A DNA stretch of 64,000 nucleotides from Cryptomeria japonica (lineage: Eukaryota; Streptophyta; Pinopsida; Cupressales; Cupressaceae), in contig NC_081410.1 of assembly GCF_030272615.1 (NCBI RefSeq), positions 189,739,619 through 189,803,618 on the forward strand, written 5' to 3'. Below the pieces are notes generated by a model, which was given only the letters and a program-made list of their open reading frames with translations, was not told where the DNA came from and searched no databases. This document shows, in pieces, positions 1-12,481 of this stretch. The translations under genes and the position numbers were made by a program. Numbering within the stretch: position 1 is the first letter of the stretch; each line of letters opens with the position of its first letter.

Positions 1-150
1 TACACCCCTTTGAAAAGGATCTTCCCTTCCTCATCATGGGCCACACAACCTACACCTGAGGTGCCTGAATTCCCTCTCTATGCCCCATCAAAATTGATTT
101 TGATTCATCCCTGCTCCAGTCTGGTCCATTTCTCCATCTCCTGATTATCC
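1..150 (-). pseudogene. LINE-type RNase H fragment, broken and cut by the window edge
   Basis: On the minus strand this stretch reads as the start of the RNase H domain found at the end of plant LINE and related reverse-transcriptase ORFs. The motif INFDGA, one stop, then RGNSGTSGVGCVAHDEEGK matches the first strand of the domain, with the first catalytic Asp in NFDG. One in-frame TAG follows INFDGA, and a TGA lies just before it where the family normally has Trp (GW-IKINFDG). Both look like point mutations. The rest of the domain lies beyond position 1. It is an element remnant rather than a host gene. Confidence rests on this one short but characteristic motif. Confidence 0.6.
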
Positions 151-1020
151 CATGAATTTAAAGGTTGAACCCTTGGGAACCCATGTTAAACATTCTTATA
201 TGTATACATCCATAATAAAAAATTCTTATGTGTGAATTATTCTCACTTGATTTAAAGAATATTTTCATTAATAAATGCTTCTTTATCAAAGTGAAATTAC
301 ATGATAGTTAGTATTTTCTTCTTTTGTGGTTGATTCTCACACATTCAATTCAATTATTTAAAATATTGTTAATATATTATTAGTAAATTGTGATAATCAC
401 ACTACTTAAGTTTAATAATTTTTGTGCGTTGACTTCTAAAAGAAGCAATCTTCACAATACATCATTTCCTTTTAAAGCAAACCATATTATGGTTTTAGAT
501 GTTTTATTTGTTAGCTTATAAGAGGGTTGATCTCTTCAACGAGTCATCTCTTTGCAAACTTTGATCATAGTGTAACTCATATTTTATCTTTATATTTTTA
601 ATACATGTATTTTTTTTCCATTTCTCATAGATGATACAATATTTTTTTAGAATCTTTAAGGTTTTGTTCTTTTGGTTGTATGTGTTTAGATAACCTAACT
701 GTAAATTTCTCTTTTTTGTCAAAATCCAATCTTAATTTTTCACAATTAAAAAAATTAGATTTTATTTTCACTTGGAATAGACAAATTGGTTGATTGATTA
801 CATAACATTTCTAGTGACAACAGAGTTGACAATTGTTGTCATTGATGACTAAGTATTGTCATTAATGTTAACCCTTACCTTGTATATACTGATGATGAGC
901 TTTATGAAAATTTACGTTGTTGGTGTGTTGTGAATGTTGGGGATTGTTATATTGTTGTCATTGATGTCTCATTGGTTGATAAGGTGTTTCTATTGATGTA
1001 GAGTGCAGATGGAGAGATTA
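151..1020. other. AT-rich stretch without recognised genes
   Basis: No convincing coding sequence is seen on either strand; the only open frames are short and lack family motifs. Around 780-1000 there are several TTGTTGTCATTGATG-like short repeats. Confidence 0.5.
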
Positions 1021-1510
1021 CTTTAGTGGCGAATATTCGCCAATGGCGAATTTTTCACATCGACGACCTGGGAAATGGCGAATATTTTGTACCGACTAGG
1101 GGTGGCCATTTCGCCAGAGCATTATCAACTTCTGTCAAATTCATGACCCGATCACAATATGTTTTATGTAATTAAATATTTCTATGCGAGGATTTCGCCA
1201 ATACAATATACGATGGACACATTGTAAAATTAATTTTTTCGCCTACACTCTCTGAAGTTGCCTTAATAGACGACCATAATTTTCCTATAGGTATATGAAG
1301 ATTTTTTGGTCAAGAGGACCCAGTTCGCCCGACATTTTGCCGACACGTGTCTCCATTCACCCCAATTTTTGCCAACTATATTGTATTTGCCAATTATTTG
1401 GACGAGCCATAATCGCCTCAAAAATTACATAAGTCGTGTTATAGTTAAGCGGGATTCGCCAAATATTTGTATACCATATAAAATTCCTGTGGAATTCACC
1501 ATATAAGGAT
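1021..1510. repeat. Array of TTCGCC / GGCGAA motifs with a 16-bp palindrome
   Basis: About a dozen copies of TTCGCC(A), its complement GGCGAA or one-mismatch variants (TTTGCCAA, AATCGCC, ATTCACC) are scattered through 490 bp upstream of the hAT-like transposase ORF. At 1027-1042 two copies form the perfect palindrome TGGCGAATATTCGCCA, with another GGCGAA at 1045. Clustered short motifs inside transposon ends are the usual transposase-binding layout in hAT and CACTA elements, so this may be the subterminal region of the element whose gene follows. No terminal inverted repeat or 8-bp target duplication was found, so the assignment is an inference. Confidence 0.5.
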
Positions 1511-1893
1511 TGGTATAAATACATTCAAAGATCAGATCTATCTCTACACAATTTGGTGGGTTCTAGGCTCTGAATTCATATCAATAGAGAAGTTTGAGAC
1601 CAAGGAAAATCATTGCTATTGACTGCATTGGCGATTGCTAGTGACCTAAAGGTGGGCAATCATATTTTTGAAGTGTTATAACATTATTCTGAATTTATCT
1701 ATATCTATTTTCACTGTTGAGTTCATTCTTATTTAGTGGGGACCCGTCAATGCCAAGTGGTTAGTTGGGAGATTCAAACCTCAGTCATCTAGATTGGAGG
1801 TCGTAGGGCCAATGAAACATATATTATACTTTTTAGTCTATTATTACTTCTTCAACAAATTGATTTTTTTTTTTGCAGCCTTTATTTCATTGG

Positions 1894-4564
1894 AGATGTC
1901 AAACAGGAAGAAGGGTAGGCTACCTGAATGTGGGGAAGGCAATGAGAGGCCAACAAAATGCATAACATTGTCTTTGTACTTTGGCTTTGGAAAAGATTGT
2001 GGTGAAAATCAGGAAGGTACATCATCACAAGTACAAGTACAAATTTCACAACCTACATCGCATGTTGAAGATGGCGACGAACCTGATATCTCAGATCAGG
2101 ATGATCTTGAAGAAGATTATTTGGTAGATACCCAAATTAGACGGAATGATATAATCGACTTGGTGATAATGCCATAGATGATAATGCACGAAAGGGGAAA
2201 AGAAAAGCCAAATAAAAAAAGGATCAGGAGTGGGATATGTCAGTGAGGAATTTTTAAATTAATTGGGGATCAAAGTATCCATTCGTTGAACCAGTGGAGA
2301 ATCCAATTGAAGGTGAGCCTCCAATAGAATGCAGGTGTAAGATTTGCACTTGGAAACATAATAAGGAAATTAGGTTGCAGCTAAAATTTGACACCATAGA
2401 AAAGCATATGGGTAAAGTTTATGAAAAACAAATGATAGATGGAGTTGAAAAATCAGTGATAAGATGGAAAACAAAGGAGGAATGTAAGCATGTGAGGAAT
2501 GTCAAAGAGTATTATTTTCATGAGAAAATACAGACGAAGCCTACTGAAGTTAAAAGTTCTTTTGAATCTGGTTTTGGAAAAGCAATGCAAATAGAACAAC
2601 TGGGAAAAGCTGTTTAGTTAAGTGTTTTTTTTTTATATTTTGAGCAGAGGGTGTGCTATGACAAATTTCCCATCAATTAGTGGTTTATTACACTTTTTGA
2701 AAGTTCCTAACTATCATAATAGTCACTGGTCAGTAAACAGTGGATGGGAATGGGCAAGTTGTCTTGCTAAAGGTGAAAAAGAAGACGCAAAGGAAAAAAT
2801 AAGAGAGTCAAACTTTATTACATTTTCTTTAGACGAAGTTACAACAACAGACAATACTTCATGGGTATGCATGAATATTTATACTATACAAAATCATCTC
2901 TGCCAACCTCATCTACTATCTATTGCTAAAATGCAGGATAGTGTGACAATGGATAATTTATTTCAACTAGTAAAGAGATGTTTAATTGAATATGGAGGTA
3001 TGGATGACATGATGGTTGCCAAAAAAATGGTGTCTCTTGGAGCAGATGGAGCTTCAATAATGCAAGGTCACAGGAATGGTCTTTGTACAAAGATTGAAAC
3101 TTCTTTTGTACCCTACATTACTGCAATTCTCTACATGGCTCACAAAATGAATCTAGCTTTTGGAATTGTTAGCAAGTAAGCTCCAGTAAAAAAATCAAAA
3201 TTTTAATCAGAGAGCTCTACTCACACTTTTGTCAAAGTCCCAAGCGATTTATGGAATTTCAACACTTTGCTAATGGAATAACTAATGGGAACAAGTTTCT
3301 CAAGGATAATGATACCAGATGGATCTCTTTGGATGGTCCAGAGCATCGATTTTTTATAGAATATCCATCCTTGATTGGACTATTTCACACAACTCACGAT
3401 GAATCAAAGCAACCAAAATTTCCTTACCTTCTTTGGAGGTTAAGTAATCTAGAGACACTTTTAACTTTAGCAGCTCTTATGCCCATGCTAGAGGAAATGA
3501 GGAATATTATGAAGGTTGCCCAAAAAAGAGCTCTGTATATTGCAAAATATGCTACACTGCGTAAGTTGACATGCGTGGCCCTTGACAATCTCTATCGAAA
3601 TCAACCAACACTATCTAATGAAAAAATTGTTAAGTGGTGGACACTCACAAATTTGAACAATCCTGATAACTTTTTACAAATCAATGCAAATGGGGAGGTA
3701 TGTGCCAATGTATAGGGAGTTGAGATACCAATGCACTTCTATGCTATGATCGACCTCGAGGAACCAGGAAAGTGCCCCATGAAGCAACTAGCAAGAGTTA
3801 CAAGGGAATATTTTGACAAGATTGTTGAGTTTGTAACTACTTCTGTGAAGAAAATTGCCTATGATATTTCCTCACAAATTAGAAGTAGATTCCCTCCTGA
3901 CAACCTTCTCGAAGCCATGTCTATTGTGTTTCCTCAATATTGGAGCCTCAATAGTGTAACTGATTTTCGAAGTAAGCTACCGACTTTGATAAAACAATTT
4001 TACATATCCAGACAATTGAATGGATTAACTATAAATGGAATATTAGACGAAACTCATCTTATAGAGAAATAATTTCATTTTGCATACACTATAAGGGAAC
4101 AATATGGCAAAATGGAGAACCCCCGCGAAGAAGGATCAGTAACAAGGCTTTGAAAAAGTATAGGTGAGAACTTAGTGTTGCGTGATTCAATACTAGAATA
4201 TTTCAAGCTTGTTGATTTATGTCTTACCATGATATTGGGTTCAATGGAAGATGAGAGAGTTTTCAATTCTTTAGGGTTCCTAAAATCAAAGCTAAGAAAC
4301 AAACTAGACAAAAATTTAGAAAATTGCTTGAGGCTCTATACATCTAGGTATGATGTCCACACTTTTCCTTACGATAGGGCACTAAAAATATGGAGGTCCA
4401 AATGTGAAAGAAGAGGTTTGGGAAACACTTCAAACCAAAGTGTCAGTGGTACTATTGATTCATGTACTGGACCTGCTGATAGCATTGAGATGCAATTCAG
4501 CGAAGGTATGCAGACTCAGAGTGAACAAAACACATACAAGAATCAAGAAAGCTCTAAATTTTGA
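1894..4564 (+). pseudogene. hAT-superfamily transposase-like gene (ZNF862/DUF4371 type), broken
   Basis: Pieces of one transposase-like protein can be followed across the region. The start at 1894 is just after a pyrimidine run ending in TTTGCAG, a likely splice acceptor. A Cys/His segment (CRCKICTWKH, about 2330-2410) resembles a BED/TTF-type DNA-binding domain. The core contains SLDEVTTTDNTSW, LGADGASIMQGHRNG and MAHKMNLAFGIVSK (to 3179), then DTRWISLDGP after a frameshift near 3180. The C-terminus has LGSMEDERVFNSLGFLKSKL, the hAT dimerisation region, ending at 4564. Breaks include frameshifts near 2180-2290, 2617 and 3180 and in-frame stops at 3713, 4070 and 4151; from 3182 to 4564 the frame is otherwise continuous. 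It cannot make full-length protein. Domestication is unlikely given the number of breaks. Confidence 0.8.
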
Positions 4565-5472
4565 TGACAATGAATGGAAACTGTAAGAGATTGATATTTA
4601 TTAATCTTATTACTGTATCTCATCATTCCTATTACAAAAGCATATTATTATGGTTGATAACTTGATGATATTTTATGAGTCTGTCAACTTTTTGCAATTA
4701 GAATTTAATTTTTGATTTGTAATTGTATTTTTCAATTTTATATTTCTTGATTTAAAATAGCATAATAAAAGACCATACTGTGTTTATTGATACAAAGATG
4801 TTTATTTAGACATGTTGAGAACTTAGATTTTCATTAATTCTTTCAAAATATAGCCATATGATACAATTCATTCAATACACCACTCTGTGTGATTCTCCAT
4901 GCAAAAGTCAATACAAAGTTTCAAAACCCTTTGCAAATGACCCTGAATTCCCTTTTATAGAAACAAGGGAGTAACAACAACTTTAGTTCGATATGAAACA
5001 TGTGGAGACTCAACATCAAAATCAATTACTAAGGCACCAAACATTGAATATATCGTCCCAACTACCATCAGTATCATAAACTCAACACAAATTTGCATGG
5101 CCATCACACACCGGATTAGCAATTTGGCAATTTAACAACTGCTACATGTCTCATGTTAAAAAAAAAGAGTTCAAAATTAAATATTAATTCAAGCCATGAT
5201 AAATTAAATATAGATAATAGTAGTGCCCAAAACCTAGAAATCAAAAATAGAGAAATGCAGAAATGTTAAAACTTGGGAGAATTTGAGAATACAAATTTAC
5301 AGGCTGAAGGTTTGCACTGTGCATCATAGATTCATAGGCTGGATTAGCAATACCGAGTGTTGGTTTTTTCCTGTTCATAAAACAAAATTATTTCAAGCGA
5401 TGCCAAATTCCAAACAAAAAAAACATAAAAACTTGAAATTAAGAGTAAAAGCAGAAAATTGTGCAATGCATA
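4565..5472. other. Non-coding stretch between two convergent broken ORFs
   Basis: No gene is seen. A minus-strand TATA-like CTATAAAAGGG lies near 4953-4963 and could belong to an old LTR or promoter, but no partner copy was found to confirm it. The end of the upstream hAT-like element could not be located. Confidence 0.4.
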
Positions 5473-8400
5473 CTATGATTCTTGAGATTTTTGTACCAGT
5501 TTTTGTAGGGTGCTCCACTCTTCGTCTGATGGAAGGTCAATATTATTTAAACTATGGAAATTCAACTGCAATTTCATCACCAATCCATATTTAGAAGAGT
5601 GACTTGACATCACTATTTCACCCAATACCGCATTCAAAGTTGTAAAAGGTTTGATGAATTCCATAAAGCTTTGGGGAGTTGTGTTCTTAGGAAGCAAGTC
5701 TAAATCAGACTTCATTTTTTTCTCCATGCTTTTTTTGAAAGCTTCTTTTCCAATAAATTTATTTGATGGGTCAACGGACTTAGGCAAACCAAAAGTTTAA
5801 TCAAAGTAGTTGTCTTTTCTTTCAGCATCAATATCTTTTTGCCACCTTTATCCATAACTTCTAATGTCTCCCTTAGTTTCTGGCATTTTTGAAGGATAAA
5901 TGATGTCTTAAATGTGGCATCAATGCGGTTGTTAATTCCCTTGGATGCCAAATAGTTGTCACTGGTATTGTAGACTACTTGTAAAATATGTTTTGTCATA
6001 TCATATTTTGAATAAACATGTATGCTCTTCTCAATGTGCCCTTTGATTCTCATGTAAATTAATCTCTTTCATTCAATTAAAACCATTCACACAACTTGTC
6101 ACTCCTCTGCATTATTTTCCCTTTTTCTTGTATATACTTCATTGTATTTTTCATATTGTCTTTCAATCTATCCTCCGAAGTTTTAATTTTATCATTTGCA
6201 TTGTTCAGGTCTTCTTTCATTTGTGCACATTTTTTTCTTTCTTCCTCTACTTCCTCTTCCAAATGTTTTGCTTCTTCCTTCTCATGATCCAATAGGTCCC
6301 GTATTTTCCTTATTTCAGCAGCAATAGACTTATAACTTTTGTATAATTTTTGAAAACTAGCTCTTTCATCATTTAGCCAGTTTTTCACTCAGTTCCTTCA
6401 ATTCTGCCTCCATCTTTTCATTCTCTACAATTTCTACTATAGAGCCCAAATTTTTTATCCTTTTCTATAAATCATTGCACTTGTTATCTAATGCTTTCCT
6501 CTTTGATTTTTCATTTTCCAAGTCTTCCTGTAACTTTTCTATTTGTTTCTCTAGTTTATTTTTTATCTCTCCACCTTTAGCAATGAAGTGTAGACTAGTT
6601 TGTTAGTCCTTTTTGACACACTAATTTTGTCCATACTTTGTACTTTGGAAAAATCCATTTGGAGGGTTCTAACTTGAAATTCAGAGGGATATATCTAACT
6701 GTGTGGTGGATTTTTATCTTTATTTGGGGGCATAACAACCATGAACTCCATCATATCTTTGTGTGGGTCATATGTTGGAAATACCTTGTTCCTTGCAGGT
6801 TGTTCCTCTAAAACTTTAGTCAGGGCAACCCTCTGCAATGCTCTCTTTATTTCTTTATTTACATTTGTTGCGTGTTCAAATTTTTCATAGTAATCACGAA
6901 ATTCAAAAATCTGAGCTTGGTAAAGCAATTGAATGTTTGAAAGGTGAAATAGCGGAGGCTCCAGTTCCACCTATGCCTGTGGTTTTAACTAATGCATTAT
7001 GAGGAGTACTAACAACCATTTCTGATCCCGTCCCAATGTCACTTGCATGTGTAGTTTTTATGGTCTTTTTAGGGGTCTATTCTAAAGTTGCAAATGATAG
7101 TTTTGTAGCAAAAGTGGCACTTGATATAGGATTCTGAATAGTATGAGTATCTACCACTAGTGGCCTCTTGCGAGAGATATTTTATTGTTACACTTGTCCA
7201 ACACCAAGACAACTAGTATCAGTAGTAGTACCCATGCCAACCCCACCGATCATAGTGGCACTTGACTGAACACTAATAGGAATACTATCCCTAGATTCCC
7301 CACCAGTGGCAGTGGCACTTGATTCACCACCAATGGGAATACCATGATGTGGTGGTGGTTGTGGATTTGAATGTCTAACAAATGCAATACCTTTCCGTGA
7401 TGAATCTGATGAATCAAGTCCAATGACTGGTTTAATAGGAGCTTTTGATTTTGTATCTAATGGACGTTGTACCTCAAGTGGAAACCAAATGCCTTATCCT
7501 CTGGGACCTAGACCACCACCTTCAAAACCCATTTTTTCCACAATGTTTGCCCCTTTCCTATATTTTTCTTTCATGGACTCATTGACTCCATCAAATATTG
7601 TAGGGACTATAGTAGTTGTTGGAGTGGCCTCAACCTCATACTCATTTTCATCATCACTCTTGTCATATGCTATTGTGGGATGCTCCATATTCCACAATTT
7701 GCTAAACTCTACATCCTCGTCGATGGTCTCAAATGTTGCACTAGTCTTTGGTTCATTGAGATTCTTCCTCATAGTCCAAAAATTATTTATTTTGGTTTGA
7801 GTCCATAATACATCTGTACATTCTTGTAGAATTGTTTTGTGAATAGATTTGTTAGATGGATTAGCAATTTTTTGGTAGAAATTGTAGGACCTCCTATTTT
7901 GGATGCCCTCCTCTGTTGTCCTCTGTGTGTGCAATGCCATAATTTGTGATGACAATTCTTTTGTTGAAATGTTATTGTTAGCGACACTTTTCTCCATCTC
8001 TTTTTTTACCTCATCCCAAGAGTCCATGTTTCTAAGTTTTTCTAGAAAAGCTTTACTTTCATATTGACATAAAGCTGAAGAGTTCCCATTTTTCTTAAGC
8101 CTTGCTTGAGCTACACCAATTGGATCATACTGCCAGAGACCCTCATCACCAAAGCTAAAAACTGTCAAAAATTTATGTGCCACATTGAATGCTTTTCTCT
8201 CAAATGTGAACCCTCCACATGAGAAAGGCAAGGAAGGAAATATGCTCTTCTTTTGTTGACCATGAAAGTGCTTATCTATGCTCTCCAATTTCCGTGCATA
8301 TTCCAATGCAAATACCCTCTCTGTCACATGTATTGGAAGTCTATAGGGTTTTACTATTGATCCATAAAACCTTAACACAATGTATTCTTCCATGAAGAAC

Positions 8401-9485
8401 CAGTCAACCAATTGTAATGGACTTCTGAGTTGAATGCAATCTCTACAAGACATAGGCAATCTAGGCATTGGAGTGCTTGTAATTTCATTATACATTGGTG
8501 CCAAAAAAAGTCTACAAAATGGTTGTAGTTCTTTCTGTTATCATGCATACTTATGTTAGGTGTCCATTCATATATAGGACACTCTATTCTGTTCTGAGTC
8601 TTCTCATCAATCGTATAGATCACAATGTGAAGATTGTTGGTCTCGAATATTACATGATACTTGGATAGAAGAAGATACAACAAGTAGGATGAGAACCTAA
8701 ATATCTTACATGAACCTTTTTTGATCATTAGTAATTATTTTTGCATGGATTGAACAACGTGTTCAACAAAATTATATCTTACTGGTTTACTTAGACAATG
8801 GATATTAAAAAGCATTTCAAGAAGGCTAGCACCCACTTCCCTATCATTTTCTAATCCTAGGCAAAATGTGAGCAAGGAAATAGTATCCAGAACCCATGGA
8901 ACAAAAACGTTACAATCATAAGGAGGCTTATGATTCCGATCCAATGGAGTACCATGCACTATTACAACTCTGATAAATGAATCTCTATGAGTTGGATCAA
9001 GACTCATAATTCTCTGCCAACTTTCCTAGGTCAATGTGGATGTTTGAGTTTTGTGCTTCAAACCTTAGGTTCGACAAACAAGCAAATTCTCCCTCGTTTA
9101 TGGATAGAATTTCCTCTTTTGTATTTTTATTGACAATTGCTTTTTTATCTTCATCATAATTTTTGGTACAGACCATGGCAAATTCAGGGCAAGGGAATAC
9201 TTCAGGTAACACCATGCTTCCCAATCCAGCATCCCGCGATGCAATTTTATTTGTTCTTTGTTTTAACATTGTGTTGGAAACAATAAATTTTACCCTGTTT
9301 GGATCTACCACCTTATTATACAATGCATATCTAAATTCTATGATATGCTTTTTACTATGGATAGCAGGGTCATAAATATCATGGTATTCATCAGTGAAAC
9401 TTGGTGTTTTAACCAGTTCGGTTAGGTATATTTTTTTATTCACTTGGCTTCCTGTTGAACTACAGCTTCTCGATTTCCCCATCAT
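5473..9485 (-). pseudogene. Unrecognised ~1,300-codon ORF with G-patch-like segment and coiled coil, broken
   Basis: I do not recognise this protein as a whole. Reading leftward from ATG 9485 it starts MMGKSRSCSSTG and gives a mostly globular N-terminal part of about 650 residues. A Gly-rich MGFEGGGLGPRG then a stop then GIW, near 7470-7530, resembles a G-patch (MGxxGGGLGxxGQGI). A low-complexity Ser/Thr/Gly-rich part follows (about 6900-7470), then a strongly charged coiled coil (EEAKHLEEEVEEERKKCAQ, 6077-6388 and beyond) and a C-terminal part to 5473. Breaks: frameshift near 9000, TAA at 8735, frameshift near 8508, TAA at 7494 exactly where G-patch Gln is expected, stops near 7190, 7080 and 6905, and more frameshifts after that. 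The gene has no RT, integrase or transposase motif. It could be an accessory ORF of a mobile element or a dead host gene; the G-patch call is tentative. Confidence 0.5.
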
Positions 9486-10964
9486 TTTTACTATTAATAT
9501 TTCAAAATAATGCTAGATACAAGCCTAAAAATGCTAACCTTCAAATTGAACCACGAAATTCAAAAAAATAAAAAACACGGGATGTAGGTGTTCTAGATTT
9601 TACCCCAAATTTCTATTTCACTAGATTGGTGCAGACAGACTCTGTTGCATTCCTCAATTTAGTAGCCATTTCTCAATCTCCCTGGATTTACTGGTTTATC
9701 CATGAAATGAAATACGATTATGAGTCATTTATTTTGAAAATACTGAAAAGTTCAAAAGTAATACCTAAAGGGCAAAATTTCTAGAATCTTGTTGTAATTT
9801 AATAAATTATTATTAATATCTATTCGCTGCCAAAGGAAAAAACATTCATTGCTTCAGTCTAAATTCTGAGGACAGTGGACAGGTCACTAGACTCAAGTGA
9901 CGAGTCACTTTTATAGACTATTTTTTAAGTCTTTTTAATCCTTTTCAACTTCCGCCCGAAATAGAGCTAAATTATAGTTAATTAAATGTAAAACGTTCAA
10001 TTCTGGATCAAGTTCTCAAAAAAGTGTTTATGTCCCACATTTGGGCCGAAATCTACTCTAAGTCATTGATCTGTTCTCATCCAACAAATGATGGTATATG
10101 TTGTCAATTGTTGTGGGTCCCAGGACTTTTCCCATTTTTTGGCCACATCACCAGACTCGAGTCACTTTTCGGGAATGGTTTTGAAGACTTTTTAATCCTT
10201 TTCAACTTCTACCCGAAATAGAGCTTATTATAGTTAATTAAGTATATAATTAAAAATTTAGAACTTAACTTTAGTTAATTAAATGTTTATCGTTTATGGA
10301 AGTCTTCCGTTAGAAGTTTGCAAAAAAAAATTATCGCTCTCACATTCGGCCCAAAATACACCTCACGTCATTGAACTATGCTCATCCAATAGATGACAGT
10401 ATCCTTTGTCAGTTATCGTGGGTCTCATTATACATAGGATTTTTGCCACCCAAATGCCATGTCACTAGACACTTCATCGTCTAATGGGCCATAACCTTTC
10501 TTTCCTGTCGGTGTTCAGTGACACGTGTTTCTGGTGAAAGTTTGCAAAAACAATTAGAGATCCCACATTCAGCTCGAAATACACCTTAAGTCATTGATTT
10601 ATACTCATCCAACAGACGACAGTATCTATTATCAGTTGTCGTTTGTCCCATTATCAATAGGATTTGAATATGAATTAAATATATAGATTTATAATGAATT
10701 AAATATGTAATTTCAAAACTTGCATGATATATCATTTTTTTATCGATAATTTTTGTATTTTATTATTTGAAAATAAAATATTACAAATATGCAAGTATAG
10801 GTGGTATAGTAAAACCATGAGAGTTCTATTACAACAAAAAACACCCTTAAGAGCCAAAACCACCATTCCCAACAAAAAATAAAACCCTACTACATGCAAA
10901 AACCCCAAAATTCCAATTCGGCGTATCAAAATTTGTAGAAGACATCCCCTCATACATATAAAAT
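9486..10964. other. Gene-free stretch with a three-copy degenerate repeat
   Basis: No coding sequence is seen. Near-copies of one unit lie at about 10027-10150, 10335-10530 and 10550-10670. Shared blocks include TCATTGA, CTCATCCAA, GATGACAGTAT and GTCCCATTATACATAGGAT-like runs. The longest copy ends in GTGACACGTGTTT, which contains a G-box (CACGTG). Related copies lie at 27080-27260 and, more weakly, 29060-29150, upstream of two minus-strand members of an unrecognised gene family. The unit may therefore be an old promoter segment of that family. Confidence 0.5.
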
Positions 10965-12154
10965 TGTTAGGCCCAATATGGAAAGCTAATGTACTGAGAG
11001 GGGAGGGGTGAATCAGTGCTTCAAATCCTTTTATCAACAACATCTTTACTATTATGCATAAACCAAAAAATGTTGTAACATAACATAAAGCTAAAACAAA
11101 TAAATAACAATCATACATGATTCACTCCATAACACATATATTTTGGTTATGCAGAAACTCTTGGTTAGAGAGAAAAACTACGGTAGGGATGGCACCCACA
11201 ACTTCACTTCTGCAATAATAAAGGTTGATTGGTTAGAGCTACATGTTTAGCTATTTCTGATAGCTTACTCTGTTAGGAGTATCAAGATCTGTTAGATCTA
11301 CCTTGCTAAAGGATTTTACAACACTTAATCTAAATGTTACACCTGGTTAAAGGCTTTACAATTTATAGACTTAGTTAGAGTCTTTTACCCTGTTAAAGGT
11401 TTCTCTTACAACTTCAAAAAATTTCAATAAAATCTTTACAACTATCTGCAACTTTACATCTGGAATGTTATAGCAGATTCTATGTGCTCAAAAATAAGAT
11501 TACCTTGCCTATAGCATACCTCAGTAACCCATCAAGTAACTCGGTAAACCCTTCTGTTTACTTTGTTCTTTGACTGTTCTCTGAAATCCTTCTCAGTGAC
11601 CTATGTGTCTCTGTAACAGTCATAACACTTAGTGCTTTCTCATGTATCACACATGTCTTGCTTCATACACTTATGTATATCCATGTCTCACTCTTTTATC
11701 CTTAATCCATGATGTATAAATAGATCTCTTATGTCAGTGATCTGGTTTATGCTTCGATCTTACAAACATGATTTTTTGAATGAATAACTATACAAAATAT
11801 TTCATTGGTTAAATGACCTCAAAATCATACACAATCTTTAAGTGCAATTTCCAATTTGATAACGGTTACGTGTTCCTCGATCTTTGTAACATGATTCCCA
11901 TATATGTCCAGCTTCGGTGAATCTGGTAACATGTTTCACTCGGTGTGTGTTCACTCAGTATATTATCTTTGTTGCTCGGTAGACATAGAGTGATACTCGG
12001 TATACAGCTCGGTGCATACTGGGCTCTGTGACTACTTTCTTCTATAACTGACTGCACTGTGCTTATCGACTGAATATTTCGGTAGTAGTAACCGACTAGA
12101 GTATATAGAATGACTTTGGATATAAAACTAATGTCTACTTGATAAGTAGTAACA
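10965..12154 (-). repeat. LARD 3' LTR (left copy)
   Basis: It begins TGTTAGGCCC and ends TAGTAACA on the plus strand and matches 17781-18966 along its length with scattered substitutions and small indels. It carries the U5-type run GGGGAGGGGTGAATCAGT close to its left end, a feature shared with the copia LTRs further right. Confidence 0.9.
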
Positions 12155-12170
12155 ATCTCCCCTTTTGACA
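12155..12170 (-). promoter_or_regulatory. LARD polypurine tract
   Basis: The minus strand reads GTCAAAAGGGGAGAT directly before the 3' LTR, the expected place and composition for the plus-strand primer of reverse transcription. Confidence 0.75.
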
Positions 12171-12481
12171 TTAGTTGAGATGTTTGACAAAACTACTTTC
12201 AAAGTCATAACTCAATAATCTATATACTTACAAAATTTGACTAAACACACAATATATACATTTATCAATGAAATAGTATATTCAAATATACTCCCCTTAT
12301 CAATATATTGTATATAATTTTGATTTTGCATGCTTGGTGATCAATATTCTGTGATAACTGTTTGGTTTACTATATTTGAATACTCTATTTTGCTCGGTAT
12401 ATACTCCCCCTATATACTACACTCCTTTTTTTTGATACTTTGAATACTATATCACTCCCCCTTTTTGACAAACATCAAAAT

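Noticed and set aside
6096-6287. Plus-strand Ser/Phe-rich ORF that looks like a membrane protein
   Set aside because: It is the antisense of the Glu/Lys-rich coiled coil on the minus strand.
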